62,422 bases of DNA from an uncultured Collinsella sp. (GCA_900542905.1 UQPF01000014.1:1-62422), one strand, 5' to 3'. Shown: positions 31,897-41,353, numbered from the stretch's first letter. Notes: generated from the sequence alone by a model not told the origin. Numbers and translations are program-made.

Positions 31897-32021
31897 GCTG
31901 GCCGCATGGGGTAACTTCCCAGCGCGTCCTCGGACATGCAAAAAGGCTCGCTGCGCACTTCGTGCGGCGAGCCTTTTTGCGTCCTGCGGAATGCGCTGGG
32001 AAGTTACCCCATGCGGCCAGC
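31897..32021. repeat. three-tier hairpin B, between larD and the TetR gene
   Basis: A 29-bp perfect outer helix (31897-31925 and 31993-32021), the same internal loop (GTCCTC/TGCGGAAT) as hairpin A, a 4-bp helix GGAC/GTCC, and a 2-nt left bulge. A 14-bp helix (31938-31951 and 31967-31980) with T and A runs and a CGCAC-TTC-GTGCG tip complete it. Set between convergent genes, it can act as a terminator both ways. The remaining 32022-32183 shows nothing. Confidence 0.85.
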
Positions 32022-32183
32022 TGCGGGGTCTTTGCTGCGCTCGAGCAAGCAGCCCAACATATAAATCTGAATTTGGATTTGGATGGGAGGGGCTTGTTGC
32101 TGTTGAGGGCGGTGAAGCGCGAGTGACACTTTGGGATGCGTGGCGCCCTGGGTTGGGGCGATGCTTTGGGATGATGTTCTTAC

Positions 32184-32723
32184 TTAGTTGAAGAGGGGTT
32201 TTATGGCTGATAAGTAGTCTTTGGCTACGTCGGCTTTGTCTGCTTGGAAGTTGTGCCAGGCCCACCATTGGACGGTGGCTACGAAGCTTGAGGCTATGTG
32301 GTGTAGTAAGAAGCTGCGGTCCATGGTGCCAGCGGGGCCTGCGGGGTCGGCGGGGACGGTTTCGGCTGCGCGCGACATGATGGTCTTGCGGAGACAGTCG
32401 GCGAAGACGCGTGAGCCGGCACCGGCTACGAGGGCTCGTACGCCCTGACGGCGCTCCCAGAGGTTGTTGAGGATATGCTCGACTTGCACGAGTGGGTCGT
32501 CGAGCGGCGTACCATCGTCGTCGAGGGCGTGGGTGCAGATGTCGCTCACGAGCTCGGACAGTAGGTCGTCTTTGCTCTTAAAGAGGCCGTAGAATGTCGC
32601 GCGGCCTACGTGGGCGCGAGCGATGATGTCGCCGACAGTGATCTTGCCGTAGTCCTCCTCGCGAAGGAGCTCGGAAAACGCCGTGACAATAGCGGCGCGG
32701 CTTTTTTCTTTGCGGGCATCCAT
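32184..32723 (-). CDS. TetR/AcrR-family regulator
   Basis: 179 aa from ATG 32723; the longer open frame overlaps larC and is not used. The N-terminal helix-turn-helix is IVTAFSELLREEDYGKITVGDIIARAHVGRATFYGLFKSKDDLL, followed by an all-helical ligand and dimer domain ending AKDYLSAIKPLF. It starts 2 nt after the larC stop, so it is translated with larB-larC and is a candidate lar-locus regulator, unlike LarR of lactobacilli (Crp-Fnr type). A palindrome upstream of larB may be its operator. Confidence 0.9.
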   Translation of the reverse strand: MDARKEKSRAAIVTAFSELLREEDYGKITVGDIIARAHVGRATFYGLFKSKDDLLSELVSDICTHALDDDGTPLDDPLVQVEHILNNLWERRQGVRALVAGAGSRVFADCLRKTIMSRAAETVPADPAGPAGTMDRSFLLHHIASSFVATVQWWAWHNFQADKADVAKDYLSAIKPLFN

Positions 32724-32725
32724 GG

Positions 32726-33643
32726 TTATGCATCCACTTGAACAAGCAGGCAACGGAGCGTGCCGGAGCAACCCTCGTAGGGACGCTTGCCGGCGCCGTA
32801 GCCGACAGCTTCGATGCGGTAGCGTGCCGGCAGGTGCTCGGACGTGTGCAGCGCGGCGACGATGGCGGCGCCCGTGGGCGTCACGAGCTCGCCGGCGACC
32901 GGTACGGGCGTGAGGGCGATATTGCCCGCCTGGCATAGGTTGACAACGGCGGGGACGGGAATGGGCATGAGGCCGTGGGCGCAGCGGATGGTGCCGTGGC
33001 CCTCGGAAAGCGACTCGACAACGATGTCCTCAATACCCAGGTCATCGAGGCAGATGGCGACAGAGCAGACGTCGACGATGGAGTCGACGGCGCCCACCTC
33101 GTGGAACATGACGGTTTCGGGCGTTTTGCCGTGGGCCTTGGCCTCGGCGGCGGCAAGTGCAGTAAAGATGGCGAGCGCACGACGCTTGGCGCCATCGCTT
33201 AGCTGTGAGCCGTCGATGATGGCGGTGACATCCGCCAAAGAACGGTGGTGATGGTGGTGGGCGTGATGGTGACCCTCGTGGCCATGACCGTGGGCCTCAT
33301 GGTCATGATCGTGGCAGTGCTCGTGTTCGTGCTCGACATGGTCATGATGGTGGTGCTCATGCTCGTGTGTGTGCTTGGTAGCTGCTTCGTTGCCGTAGAG
33401 CCAGGCCATATCGTGATCGTGGTTCTCGAGCTCCTCTGCAAGCTGAACGTCAAAGTCGCAGGCGTCGATGCCATGCTTGTTTACGCGTGTAACGGCAACC
33501 TCAAACCCGTCAACCGGCAGTGTGGCGAGCTGTTCGCGCAGGTGCTCCTCGCTGGCGCCCAGATCGAGCAGGGCCGCGACGGTCATGTCGCCGCTGATGC
33601 CCGAGGTGCCGTCGATGATAAGCGTGTGCTGATGGTTGGACAT
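32726..33643 (-). CDS. larC: LarC N-terminal part (nickel insertion), His-rich, no LarC2 domain
   Basis: 305 aa. LarC inserts nickel into the pincer cofactor. The hallmark start GTSGISGDMTVAALLDLG and HEVGAVDSIVDVCSVAICLDDLG, ELVTPTGAAIVAAL and VGYGAGKRP are all here. Residues about 89-133 are a tract with more than 20 histidines (HTHEHEHHHHDHVEHEHE) that should bind or store nickel. The protein stops where LarC1 stops; the C-terminal LarC2 domain (usually starting near a DDMTPE motif) is not encoded behind it in any frame I could see. AAGGAGC precedes ATG 33643. Confidence 0.9.
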   Translation of the reverse strand: MSNHQHTLIIDGTSGISGDMTVAALLDLGASEEHLREQLATLPVDGFEVAVTRVNKHGIDACDFDVQLAEELENHDHDMAWLYGNEAATKHTHEHEHHHHDHVEHEHEHCHDHDHEAHGHGHEGHHHAHHHHHRSLADVTAIIDGSQLSDGAKRRALAIFTALAAAEAKAHGKTPETVMFHEVGAVDSIVDVCSVAICLDDLGIEDIVVESLSEGHGTIRCAHGLMPIPVPAVVNLCQAGNIALTPVPVAGELVTPTGAAIVAALHTSEHLPARYRIEAVGYGAGKRPYEGCSGTLRCLLVQVDA

Positions 33644-33653
33644 GGAATGCTCC

Positions 33654-34436
33654 TTAATGGGCGTAGGACGCGCCGGCGCTCAGATGATTGATAAGACTTG
33701 CCTGGTAGGCGGCACCAAAGCCGTTGTCGATATTGACGACCGAAACGCCGCTGGCGCAGGAGTTGAGCATGGCGAGCAGCGCGGCTACGCCACCAAAGCT
33801 CGCGCCGTAGCCCACGCTGGTGGGAACGGCGATGACCGGACAGCTCACCAGACCGCCGACAACGCTCGCCAGTGCGCCCTCCATGCCGGCGATGGCGATG
33901 ACCACCTGTGCCTGAGCAAGTTCCTCGGCATGCGCGAGCAGACGGTGCAGGCCGGCGACACCCACGTCGTAGAGGCGGTCGACCTCGTTGCCATAGAACT
34001 CGGCCGTCAACGCGGCTTCTTCGGCGACGGGCAAGTCGCTCGTGCCGGCGCAGGCGACGACGATGCGTCCGTTGCCGGTAGGGGAGGGCTTGCCGCCCAC
34101 GAGGGCGAGCTGCGCGTCCGGGACATATCCCAGGTCGATGCCGTTGCCGAGGAGCTCCGAGGTGCGGGCTGCCTTTTCGGCATCCAGGCGCGTGACCAGG
34201 ATGCGCTCCTGGCCGGCATCGCGCAGCGCTTCGATAATGGCGGCAATTTGCTCGGCGGTTTTACCGGCACCGTAGACAACCTCGCCGGCTCCCTGGCGCA
34301 CTCCGCGCGAAAGATCGAGCTGCGCAAAGCCTAAATCGGCGGTCGGAGCCGTCTGGATGCGTGTGAGGGCGTCGGCAGGGGTGACTGATCCGCCGGCAAC
34401 ATCGCTCAGTAGCTGCTCTAGATCTCGCTTATCCAT
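33654..34436 (-). CDS. larB: LarB, pyridinium dicarboxylate synthase for the nickel-pincer cofactor
   Basis: 260 aa. LarB carboxylates and hydrolyses nicotinic acid adenine dinucleotide, the first step to the LarA cofactor. The C-terminal half is like PurE/AIR carboxylase: VVACAGTSDLPVAEEA, IAGMEGALASVVGGLVSCPVIAVPTSVGYGASFGG and the closing NSCASGVSVVNIDNGFGA. ATG 34436 is chosen for GAAGGGAA just upstream; the frame is open to 34469. First gene of larB-larC-tetR. The sulfur-transferase larE, also needed, is not in the window. Confidence 0.94.
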   Translation of the reverse strand: MDKRDLEQLLSDVAGGSVTPADALTRIQTAPTADLGFAQLDLSRGVRQGAGEVVYGAGKTAEQIAAIIEALRDAGQERILVTRLDAEKAARTSELLGNGIDLGYVPDAQLALVGGKPSPTGNGRIVVACAGTSDLPVAEEAALTAEFYGNEVDRLYDVGVAGLHRLLAHAEELAQAQVVIAIAGMEGALASVVGGLVSCPVIAVPTSVGYGASFGGVAALLAMLNSCASGVSVVNIDNGFGAAYQASLINHLSAGASYAH

Positions 34437-34477
34437 ATATGTTCCCTTCGACGGCGCAAAGTCTAGCACGAGAAGGG

Positions 34478-34515
34478 TAGTTTCCGAACATTAGAACAAA
34501 ATCGTTCGGAAACTA
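34478..34515 (-). promoter_or_regulatory. palindromic operator candidate upstream of larB
   Basis: TAGTTTCCGAAC (34478-34489) and GTTCGGAAACTA (34504-34515) form a perfect 12-bp inverted repeat. On the minus strand one arm overlaps a TTCGGA -35-like hexamer 17 bp from TAGACT, so a bound repressor would block larB transcription. The TetR protein of the operon is the obvious candidate. Confidence 0.55.
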
Positions 34516-34552
34516 GACATAGAGGAATTGATTCTGTTGTTAGGCGGATCGG

Positions 34553-35188
34553 CTAGTCGCGCAGGATGATGTCCATGGCGAGCATCAGGTTGCGCTCGTC
34601 GATGGCAAACGGGGCGGCCTCGCGCGTCTTGGGCTTGGCACAAAACGCGATGCCCGTGCCCGCGGCCTGAATCATGGGGATGTCGTTGGCGCCGTCGCCG
34701 ATTGCCACGGTATGGGCCATGTCGACACCGCACTCAACTGCCCAGTCCAGCAGCTGGATGAGCTTGGATTCCTTGGTCACAATGTCTGCCGCCAGCTTGC
34801 CCGTGAGCTTGCCGTCCACGACTTCCAGGCGGTTGGCCAGGCAAAAATCGATGCCCGCAGCGGCCACGATCTTATCGGCGACCTCGTGGAAGCCGCCGCT
34901 TACCACGCCGACCTTCCAGCCCTTGCTGTGCGCCGAGCGCACAAGCTTCAGCGCGCCGGGGGTAAACGTCACGCGCGCAAAGGTACGCTCGAACACGCTC
35001 TCGTCCAAGCCGGCGAGCAGCCCCACACGCTCCTCGAGCGCCTGCTTAAAGTCGAGCTCGCCGCGCATGGCGCGCTCAGTGATCTTCGCCACTTGCTCGC
35101 CTACGCCGGCCTCCTCGCCCAAAAGATCGATAACCTCCTGGTTGATGAGTGTGGAGTCGATATCCATAACGATGAGGCGTGCAGTCAT
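34553..35188 (-). CDS. serB: phosphoserine phosphatase SerB
   Basis: 211 aa HAD-family enzyme making L-serine from phosphoserine. Motif I is MDIDSTLI with the nucleophile Asp, motif II VVSGGFHEV, and motif III/IV ATKES-like VTKESK plus IGDGANDIPMI. ATG 35188 with GAAAGG upstream is preferred over the longer frame to 35233. No ACT domain is present, unlike some longer SerB proteins. Transcribed apart from, and divergent to, aspS. Confidence 0.94.
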   Translation of the reverse strand: MTARLIVMDIDSTLINQEVIDLLGEEAGVGEQVAKITERAMRGELDFKQALEERVGLLAGLDESVFERTFARVTFTPGALKLVRSAHSKGWKVGVVSGGFHEVADKIVAAAGIDFCLANRLEVVDGKLTGKLAADIVTKESKLIQLLDWAVECGVDMAHTVAIGDGANDIPMIQAAGTGIAFCAKPKTREAAPFAIDERNLMLAMDIILRD

Positions 35189-35381
35189 GGCGGGCCTTTC
35201 CGCGTGCAGTTGTATTGGGGCACATTGTCGCACGTGGCACGCCTTGGCGACGGCCGCGGTGCACCAATTGTTTCGTCTCCGTCAAGTCTTTGGGCATGAG
35301 CTACTTTTCCGCGGCACATCGACACAGGTGCGATAAGATAGAACGCCATGTCTGGCTGCGCGGTTTACGCAGGCTGGGCAA

Positions 35382-35423
35382 ATCTGTACGACGCCGCCCG
35401 GAACGACACGGGGCGGCACAGAT
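35382..35423 (+). promoter_or_regulatory. structured leader of aspS
   Basis: ATCTGT (35382-35387)/ACAGAT (35418-35423) enclose GCCGCCC (35393-35399)/GGGCGGC (35411-35417). A second small hairpin CTGCG/CGCAG lies at 35356-35372. The ribosome site AAAGGAGGATC follows at once. No T-box consensus is visible, so this is a stable leader of unknown meaning. Confidence 0.45.
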
Positions 35424-35444
35424 CCATAAAGGAGGATCACTGGT

Positions 35445-37232
<1,788 letters not shown>

Positions 37233-37257
37233 GCAAGCGGCTACATATTGCCCGTTG

Positions 37258-37290
37258 CGAGGGAAGGACGCGTGCCTTCCCTCGTTTTTT
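37258..37290 (+). terminator. terminator of aspS
   Basis: CGAGGGAAGG (37258-37267) pairs with CCTTCCCTCG (37275-37284), then TTTTTT. Confidence 0.93.
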
Positions 37291-37375
37291 ATGGGACGGG
37301 GGTGCGCCGGTAACGTACAATAACTACCACGTGGCTGGGTTTGCCGGCCGAATGTGCGATGTCGTGGGAGGGGAC

Positions 37376-37624
37376 ATGGTCGAGTTTACAAAGACGATTA
37401 AAGATCCGTTGGGATTACATGCCCGCCCGGTTGCGCTGCTCTATGACATCATTGCCAAGCATCGTAGCGACGTGTCAGTCAGTATCGGCGATCGCCACAC
37501 GGATGGCCGCGACGTTATAGGGCTCATGGCACTCTGCGGCGAATGTGGCGAAGACGTCGTCTTTCGCGTTTCGGGCGTGGATGAGGCCTCCTGCGTCACA
37601 TCGATCAGAAACCTCTCGCTCTAA
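37376..37624 (+). CDS. HPr-like phosphocarrier with Asp at position 46
   Basis: 82 aa from ATG 37376 with GGGAGGGG upstream; the frame is open further upstream but through the aspS end. HPr carries phosphate from enzyme I to sugar permeases via His15. H15 and R17 are present (DPLGLHARPVALL). At the position of the regulatory serine S46 (KSIMG in Bacillus) the sequence reads RDVIGLMAL, so residue 46 is aspartate. HPr kinase could not phosphorylate it, and it may mimic the phosphorylated form. It is a single gene away from enzyme I, so it may be a regulatory or auxiliary HPr. Confidence 0.88.
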   Translation: MVEFTKTIKDPLGLHARPVALLYDIIAKHRSDVSVSIGDRHTDGRDVIGLMALCGECGEDVVFRVSGVDEASCVTSIRNLSL

Positions 37625-37633
37625 CCTCAACAA

Positions 37634-37663
37634 TGTGACAAAGGGGCAGTCCCCTCTGTTACA
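37634..37663. repeat. short palindrome with GGGGCA core after the HPr gene
   Basis: TGTGACAAAGGGG (37634-37646) is nearly inverted as CCCCTCTGTTACA (37651-37663). Belongs to the scattered GGGGAC/GTCCCC-type intergenic palindromes. Confidence 0.55.
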
Positions 37664-37679
37664 TAAATTGGTATCAATA

Positions 37680-37716
37680 GGCACTGCAAAGAGACGGTCT
37701 TTGCGGTGCCTTTGTT
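37680..37716 (+). terminator. terminator after the HPr gene
   Basis: GGCACTGCAAAGA (37680-37692) pairs with TCTTTGCGGTGCC (37698-37710), then TTTGTTT. Confidence 0.85.
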
Positions 37717-37760
37717 TCGTATGGGAAACTTTTTCGAAATCTGGATGGGGACCCTTTCCA

Positions 37761-37814
37761 AAAAGTTAACCACGTGTTAGTTTACTAAAGCGAACATAGG
37801 CGTGGTTAACTTTT
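37761..37814 (+). promoter_or_regulatory. palindromic operator region upstream of feoA
   Basis: AAAAGTTAACCACG (37761-37774) is perfectly inverted at 37801-37814. Between them lies a second palindrome, TTAGTTTACTAA (37777-37788). The GTTAACC and TTAGT cores resemble DtxR/IdeR-type iron boxes. The arrangement suggests two or three repressor sites across the feo promoter. Confidence 0.55.
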
Positions 37815-37856
37815 ACCGCGTCGATGTTGAGGACGAACTGACGTTAGGAGCCACTC

Positions 37857-38099
37857 ATGTCTTGCGGACCGCAGATGCCGGCAATGCCGCTTTCGATGGT
37901 AAAAGCGGGCGAAACCGTGCGCGTGTCTCGTGTAAAGGGCAATGAGGATATGAAGCACCACCTCAAGGACCTCGGCTTTGTCGAGGGCAACGAAATCCAC
38001 GTGGTGAGCTCGAGTGGCGCCAATATCATCGTCACGGTGCTGGGCGCACGCTTTGGCATCGATTCCAAGGTTGCCATGCACATCATGACCGTCGGTTAG
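37857..38099 (+). CDS. feoA: ferrous iron transport protein A (first copy)
   Basis: 80 aa SH3-like cytosolic partner of FeoB. The core reads MKHHLKDLGFVEGNEIHVVSSSGANIIVTVLGARFGIDSKVAMHIMTV, the normal FeoA pattern, with an N-terminal extension MSCGPQMPAMPLSMV containing a cysteine. TAGGAGCC precedes ATG 37857. It is first in the run feoA-feoA-feoB. Confidence 0.92.
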   Translation: MSCGPQMPAMPLSMVKAGETVRVSRVKGNEDMKHHLKDLGFVEGNEIHVVSSSGANIIVTVLGARFGIDSKVAMHIMTVG

Positions 38100-38139
38100 T
38101 CGACGGTATTTCTGTACGCACTGAAAGGGGGACAAGTAA

Positions 38140-38361
38140 ATGAAGACGTTGGGTGACGTTAAGGTGGGCGAGAGCTCCACCATCGTCAAGCTTCACGGTG
38201 AGGGTGCGCTTCGCCGCCACCTTATGGACCTGGGGCTCATCAAGGGCACTTCGTTCAAGGTCGTGAAGGTTGCGCCGCTCGGTGATCCGGTCGAGATCAA
38301 CGTGCGCGGCTACGAGCTTTCCATCCGCAAGGAGGAGGCCGCCGTCGTCGAGGTTCAGTAA
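38140..38361 (+). CDS. feoA: ferrous iron transport protein A (second copy)
   Basis: 73 aa, the same SH3-like fold as the first FeoA (LRRHLMDLGLIKGTSFKVVKVAPLGDPVEINVRGYELSIRKEEAAVV). It starts 40 nt after the first copy. Two distinct FeoA proteins before one FeoB is common in Firmicutes and Coriobacteriia; they may have separate roles in gating FeoB. Confidence 0.93.
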   Translation: MKTLGDVKVGESSTIVKLHGEGALRRHLMDLGLIKGTSFKVVKVAPLGDPVEINVRGYELSIRKEEAAVVEVQ

Positions 38362-38389
38362 GGACTCGCGGCGCATATTTCTGCAGATA

Positions 38390-38409
38390 AAGTTAGGTTT
38401 TTCTAACTT
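38390..38409 (+). promoter_or_regulatory. palindrome between feoA and feoB
   Basis: AAGTTAG (38390-38396) and CTAACTT (38403-38409) around GTTTTT resemble a DtxR/IdeR half-site pair, 75 nt before feoB. It may give feoB its own iron-controlled promoter. Confidence 0.45.
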
Positions 38410-38484
38410 AATGCAGCATCTTTGAAGCACATTATCCAGCCCGCGCGGAGAAAGCAGCGCAGGCACACAAGGAAGAAGGATTGA

Positions 38485-40812
38485 ATGGCGGATTCTCAGA
38501 TCCATGTCGCACTGGCGGGTAACCCCAACTGCGGCAAGACCACGCTTTTCAACCTGATCACCGGCGCCAACGGCTACGTTGGCAACTGGCCCGGCGTCAC
38601 GGTTGAGAAAAAGGAAGCCAAGCTCCTAAGCGACAAGAACGTTACCATCACGGACCTCCCTGGCATCTACTCGCTTTCCCCCTATAGCCCCGAGGAGCAG
38701 TGCTCGCGCGATTACCTCATGAGCGGCGAGCCCGATGTCGTCGTCCAGGTGGTCGACGCCACCAACTTGGAGCGCAACCTGTACCTGGCGCTTCAGGTTA
38801 TCGAGACCGGCCTGCCCGTGGTCGTCGCCCTCAACATGGCCGACTTGGTCGAGAAGAACGGCGACAAGATCGACACGGACAAGCTCTCCAAGAAGCTCGG
38901 CTGCCCGGTCATGATGATCTCGGCTCTTAAGAACAAGGGCATCACGGAGCTGTTCGAGCAGGTCAAGAAGTCCGCTGCTTCCAAGGGCCAGGTGCCGGAG
39001 CACAAGTTCGATTCCTCCATCGAGGACGTTCTGGACCACATCGAGAACAATCTGCCGGCGAGCGTTCCCGCCAACAAGCGTCGCTACTACGCCGTCAAGC
39101 TGTTCGAGCGCGACGCGGACGCCTGCAAGCTCATCAACCTCACTAAGGAGAAGGCCGCTCGCGTCGAGCAGCTGGTCGCCCAGTGCGAGCAGGATTGCGA
39201 CGACGACGCCGAGTCCATCATCACCGGCGAGCGCTACGGCGTGATCGCCCACATCATCGACGAGTGCCTCACCAAGGCTCCGGCCAAGATGAGCACCTCC
39301 GAGAAGATCGACCGTGTGGTTACCAACCGTATCTTGGGCCTGCCGATCTTTGTGGTCATCATGTTCTGCGTGTACTACATTGCCGTCTCTACCTTGGGCG
39401 GCACGGTGACCGACTTCACCAACGACCAGCTCTTTGGCACCGACGGTTGGTATGTGCTCGGCCAGGGCCGCGACGCCTACGACGCAGCTGTCGAGGCTGC
39501 GGGTGACGCCGCCGACTCGGTCGACCCGGCACAGTACGGCCCCTATGTTCCGGGTATTACCACCGTGGTGCACGATGCCCTTGTGGCGGGCGGCACCGAG
39601 GACGGTGGCCTGGTCGATTCGCTGGTCTGTGACGGTATCGTCGGCGGTCTGGGCGCCATCTTCGGCTTCGTGCCGCAGATGTTCCTGCTGTTCGTGATGC
39701 TGTCTTTCTTGGAGGACTGCGGCTACATGGCCCGCGTCGCCTTCATCATGGACCGCGTGTTCCGCCGCTTTGGCCTGTCCGGTAAGTCCTTTATCCCCAT
39801 GCTCGTGTCCTCGGGCTGCGGCGTCCCCGGCGTCATGGCCACCAAGACCATCGAGAACGAGAAGGACCGCCGCATGACGGTCATGACCACCACGTTTATC
39901 CCCTGCGGCGCCAAGCTGCCGATCATCGCCCTGCTCATGGGCTCCATCATTGGCGATTCTTCCACCACGGCCGCATGGATCAGCCCGCTTTTCTACTTCC
40001 TGGGCGTCTTTGCCGTCATCGCCTCGGGCCTCATGCTCAAGAAGACCAAGCTCTTCGCCGGCCGTCCGACCCCGTTTGTCATGGAGCTTCCTGCCTACCA
40101 CTTCCCGGCGATCCGTTCCTGGGCGCTGCACGTGTGGGAGCGCTGCTGGGCCTTTATCAAGAAGGCCGGCACGGTCATCTTCGCGTCCACTGTCGTCGTT
40201 TGGTTCCTCTCCAACTTTGGTAGCTACAACGGTTCCTTTGGCTTCCTGCCTGCGATGGACGGCATCCCCGAGGAGTTTATGGACTACTCCGTGCTCGCCA
40301 TGCTGGGCAACCTGGTCGCCTGGATCTTCGCCCCGCTCGGCTTTAGCACCTGGCAGGCAACCGCGCTGACTGTCTCAGGCCTTGTCGCTAAGGAGAACGT
40401 CGTCGCCACCGCCGGCTCGCTGTTGTCGGTTGCCGACGCCGGCGAGACCGACCCGAGCCTGTGGACCGCGTTCGCCGGCATGTTCCCGACTATGGGCGCT
40501 TGCGTTGCCTTTGGCGCTTTCAACCTGCTGTGTGCTCCGTGCTTTGCCGCCATGGGCACTATCCGCAACCAGATGGACTCCGGCAAGTGGACCGCGATTG
40601 CCATCGGTTACGAGTGCGCCTTCGCTTGGGTGATCGGCCTGTTCATCAACCAGTTCTACAACCTGCTTGTTCTTGGGCAGTTTGGTATCTGGACGGTTGT
40701 GGCCATCGTGCTGCTGGCTGCGATGCTCTTCCAGATCTTCCGTCCCATGCCCAAGCATGCATGGACCGACGAGGACGAGACCAACACCGCTTCTGCCACG
40801 GTTTCCGCCTAA
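38485..40812 (+). CDS. feoB: ferrous iron transport protein B
   Basis: 775 aa. The N-terminal GTPase has G1 GNPNCGKTTLFN (about 11-22), G2/G3 YVGNWPGVTVEK and DLPGIYSL, and G4 NMADLVE. A regulatory helical domain follows, then the membrane domain from about residue 285, with the two Gate motifs around LVSSGCGVPGVMATKTI and a second NLLCAPCFAA segment carrying conserved cysteines. An unusual acidic loop (about 320-375) lies between the first spans. It imports Fe(II), the main iron form in the gut. Confidence 0.96.
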   Translation: MADSQIHVALAGNPNCGKTTLFNLITGANGYVGNWPGVTVEKKEAKLLSDKNVTITDLPGIYSLSPYSPEEQCSRDYLMSGEPDVVVQVVDATNLERNLYLALQVIETGLPVVVALNMADLVEKNGDKIDTDKLSKKLGCPVMMISALKNKGITELFEQVKKSAASKGQVPEHKFDSSIEDVLDHIENNLPASVPANKRRYYAVKLFERDADACKLINLTKEKAARVEQLVAQCEQDCDDDAESIITGERYGVIAHIIDECLTKAPAKMSTSEKIDRVVTNRILGLPIFVVIMFCVYYIAVSTLGGTVTDFTNDQLFGTDGWYVLGQGRDAYDAAVEAAGDAADSVDPAQYGPYVPGITTVVHDALVAGGTEDGGLVDSLVCDGIVGGLGAIFGFVPQMFLLFVMLSFLEDCGYMARVAFIMDRVFRRFGLSGKSFIPMLVSSGCGVPGVMATKTIENEKDRRMTVMTTTFIPCGAKLPIIALLMGSIIGDSSTTAAWISPLFYFLGVFAVIASGLMLKKTKLFAGRPTPFVMELPAYHFPAIRSWALHVWERCWAFIKKAGTVIFASTVVVWFLSNFGSYNGSFGFLPAMDGIPEEFMDYSVLAMLGNLVAWIFAPLGFSTWQATALTVSGLVAKENVVATAGSLLSVADAGETDPSLWTAFAGMFPTMGACVAFGAFNLLCAPCFAAMGTIRNQMDSGKWTAIAIGYECAFAWVIGLFINQFYNLLVLGQFGIWTVVAIVLLAAMLFQIFRPMPKHAWTDEDETNTASATVSA

Positions 40813-40841
40813 GTCCGAATAAGGATTAGCCCCTTTTCACG

Positions 40842-40874
40842 AGCCCGGGTGTCCCAGCGACACTCGGGCTTTTT
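40842..40874 (+). terminator. terminator after feoB
   Basis: AGCCCGGGTGTC (40842-40853) pairs with GACACTCGGGCT (40859-40870), then TTTT. The next gene is therefore transcribed partly on its own. Confidence 0.85.
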
Positions 40875-41017
40875 GGTGCAATGGGGGACAGATTGCTTTG
40901 CTCCAGAAGTTAAGATGTGACGTTTCCGCAGATAAAACCGACCAAAATAAACCTGTCCCTTTTTGGCAGGTGGAGAATGGGGTAAAGTAAGTGGTGGTTA
41001 ACTAGAGGAGGCTTTCT

Positions 41018-41218
41018 ATGGCACCTATCGATATTGTTGTGCTGGCCGTTATCGCCATTGCGTTTGTCGCCGTGTGCGTGCGCATTTATCGCAAGGGCAC
41101 CTGCGCCGACTGCGCTCAAGGTGGCGTTTGCACGGGACATTGCTCCAACAAAAAGACCTGCGCCGCACTTAAGGGCGTAGACAAAATTGCCGAAGACTTG
41201 GGCCGCGGTGTCAAATAG
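41018..41218 (+). CDS. FeoB-associated Cys-rich membrane protein
   Basis: 66 aa. One membrane span (IDIVVLAVIAIAFVAVCVRIY, residues 4-24) is followed by a basic turn and a cysteine cluster CADCAQGGVCTGHC, then C at KKTCAAL. This is the pattern of the small FeoB-associated proteins (FeoC-like in position) that may handle Fe(II) at the membrane or bind an Fe-S cluster. AGAGGAGG precedes ATG 41018. Confidence 0.88.
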   Translation: MAPIDIVVLAVIAIAFVAVCVRIYRKGTCADCAQGGVCTGHCSNKKTCAALKGVDKIAEDLGRGVK

Positions 41219-41231
41219 GCCCCAGACGTCC

Positions 41232-41267
41232 AAGCGCCTCGCGAGCATCCGTTCGCGGGGCGCTTTG
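41232..41267 (+). terminator. terminator of the feo region
   Basis: AAGCGCCTCGCGA (41232-41244) pairs with TCGCGGGGCGCTT (41253-41265), followed by TG. Confidence 0.75.
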
Positions 41268-41353
41268 TGCATTCGGGGGCGAGCGCGGCGATTGGACTCG
41301 ATGCCGCCGGCCGTCCGCATTTGAGTCGTTAGGGAGGGTGCCCCCTCTTGCGG

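Noticed and set aside
35340..35444. T-box riboswitch before aspS
   Set aside because: The leader has hairpins, but neither a specifier loop nor the conserved T-box bulge sequence could be found.
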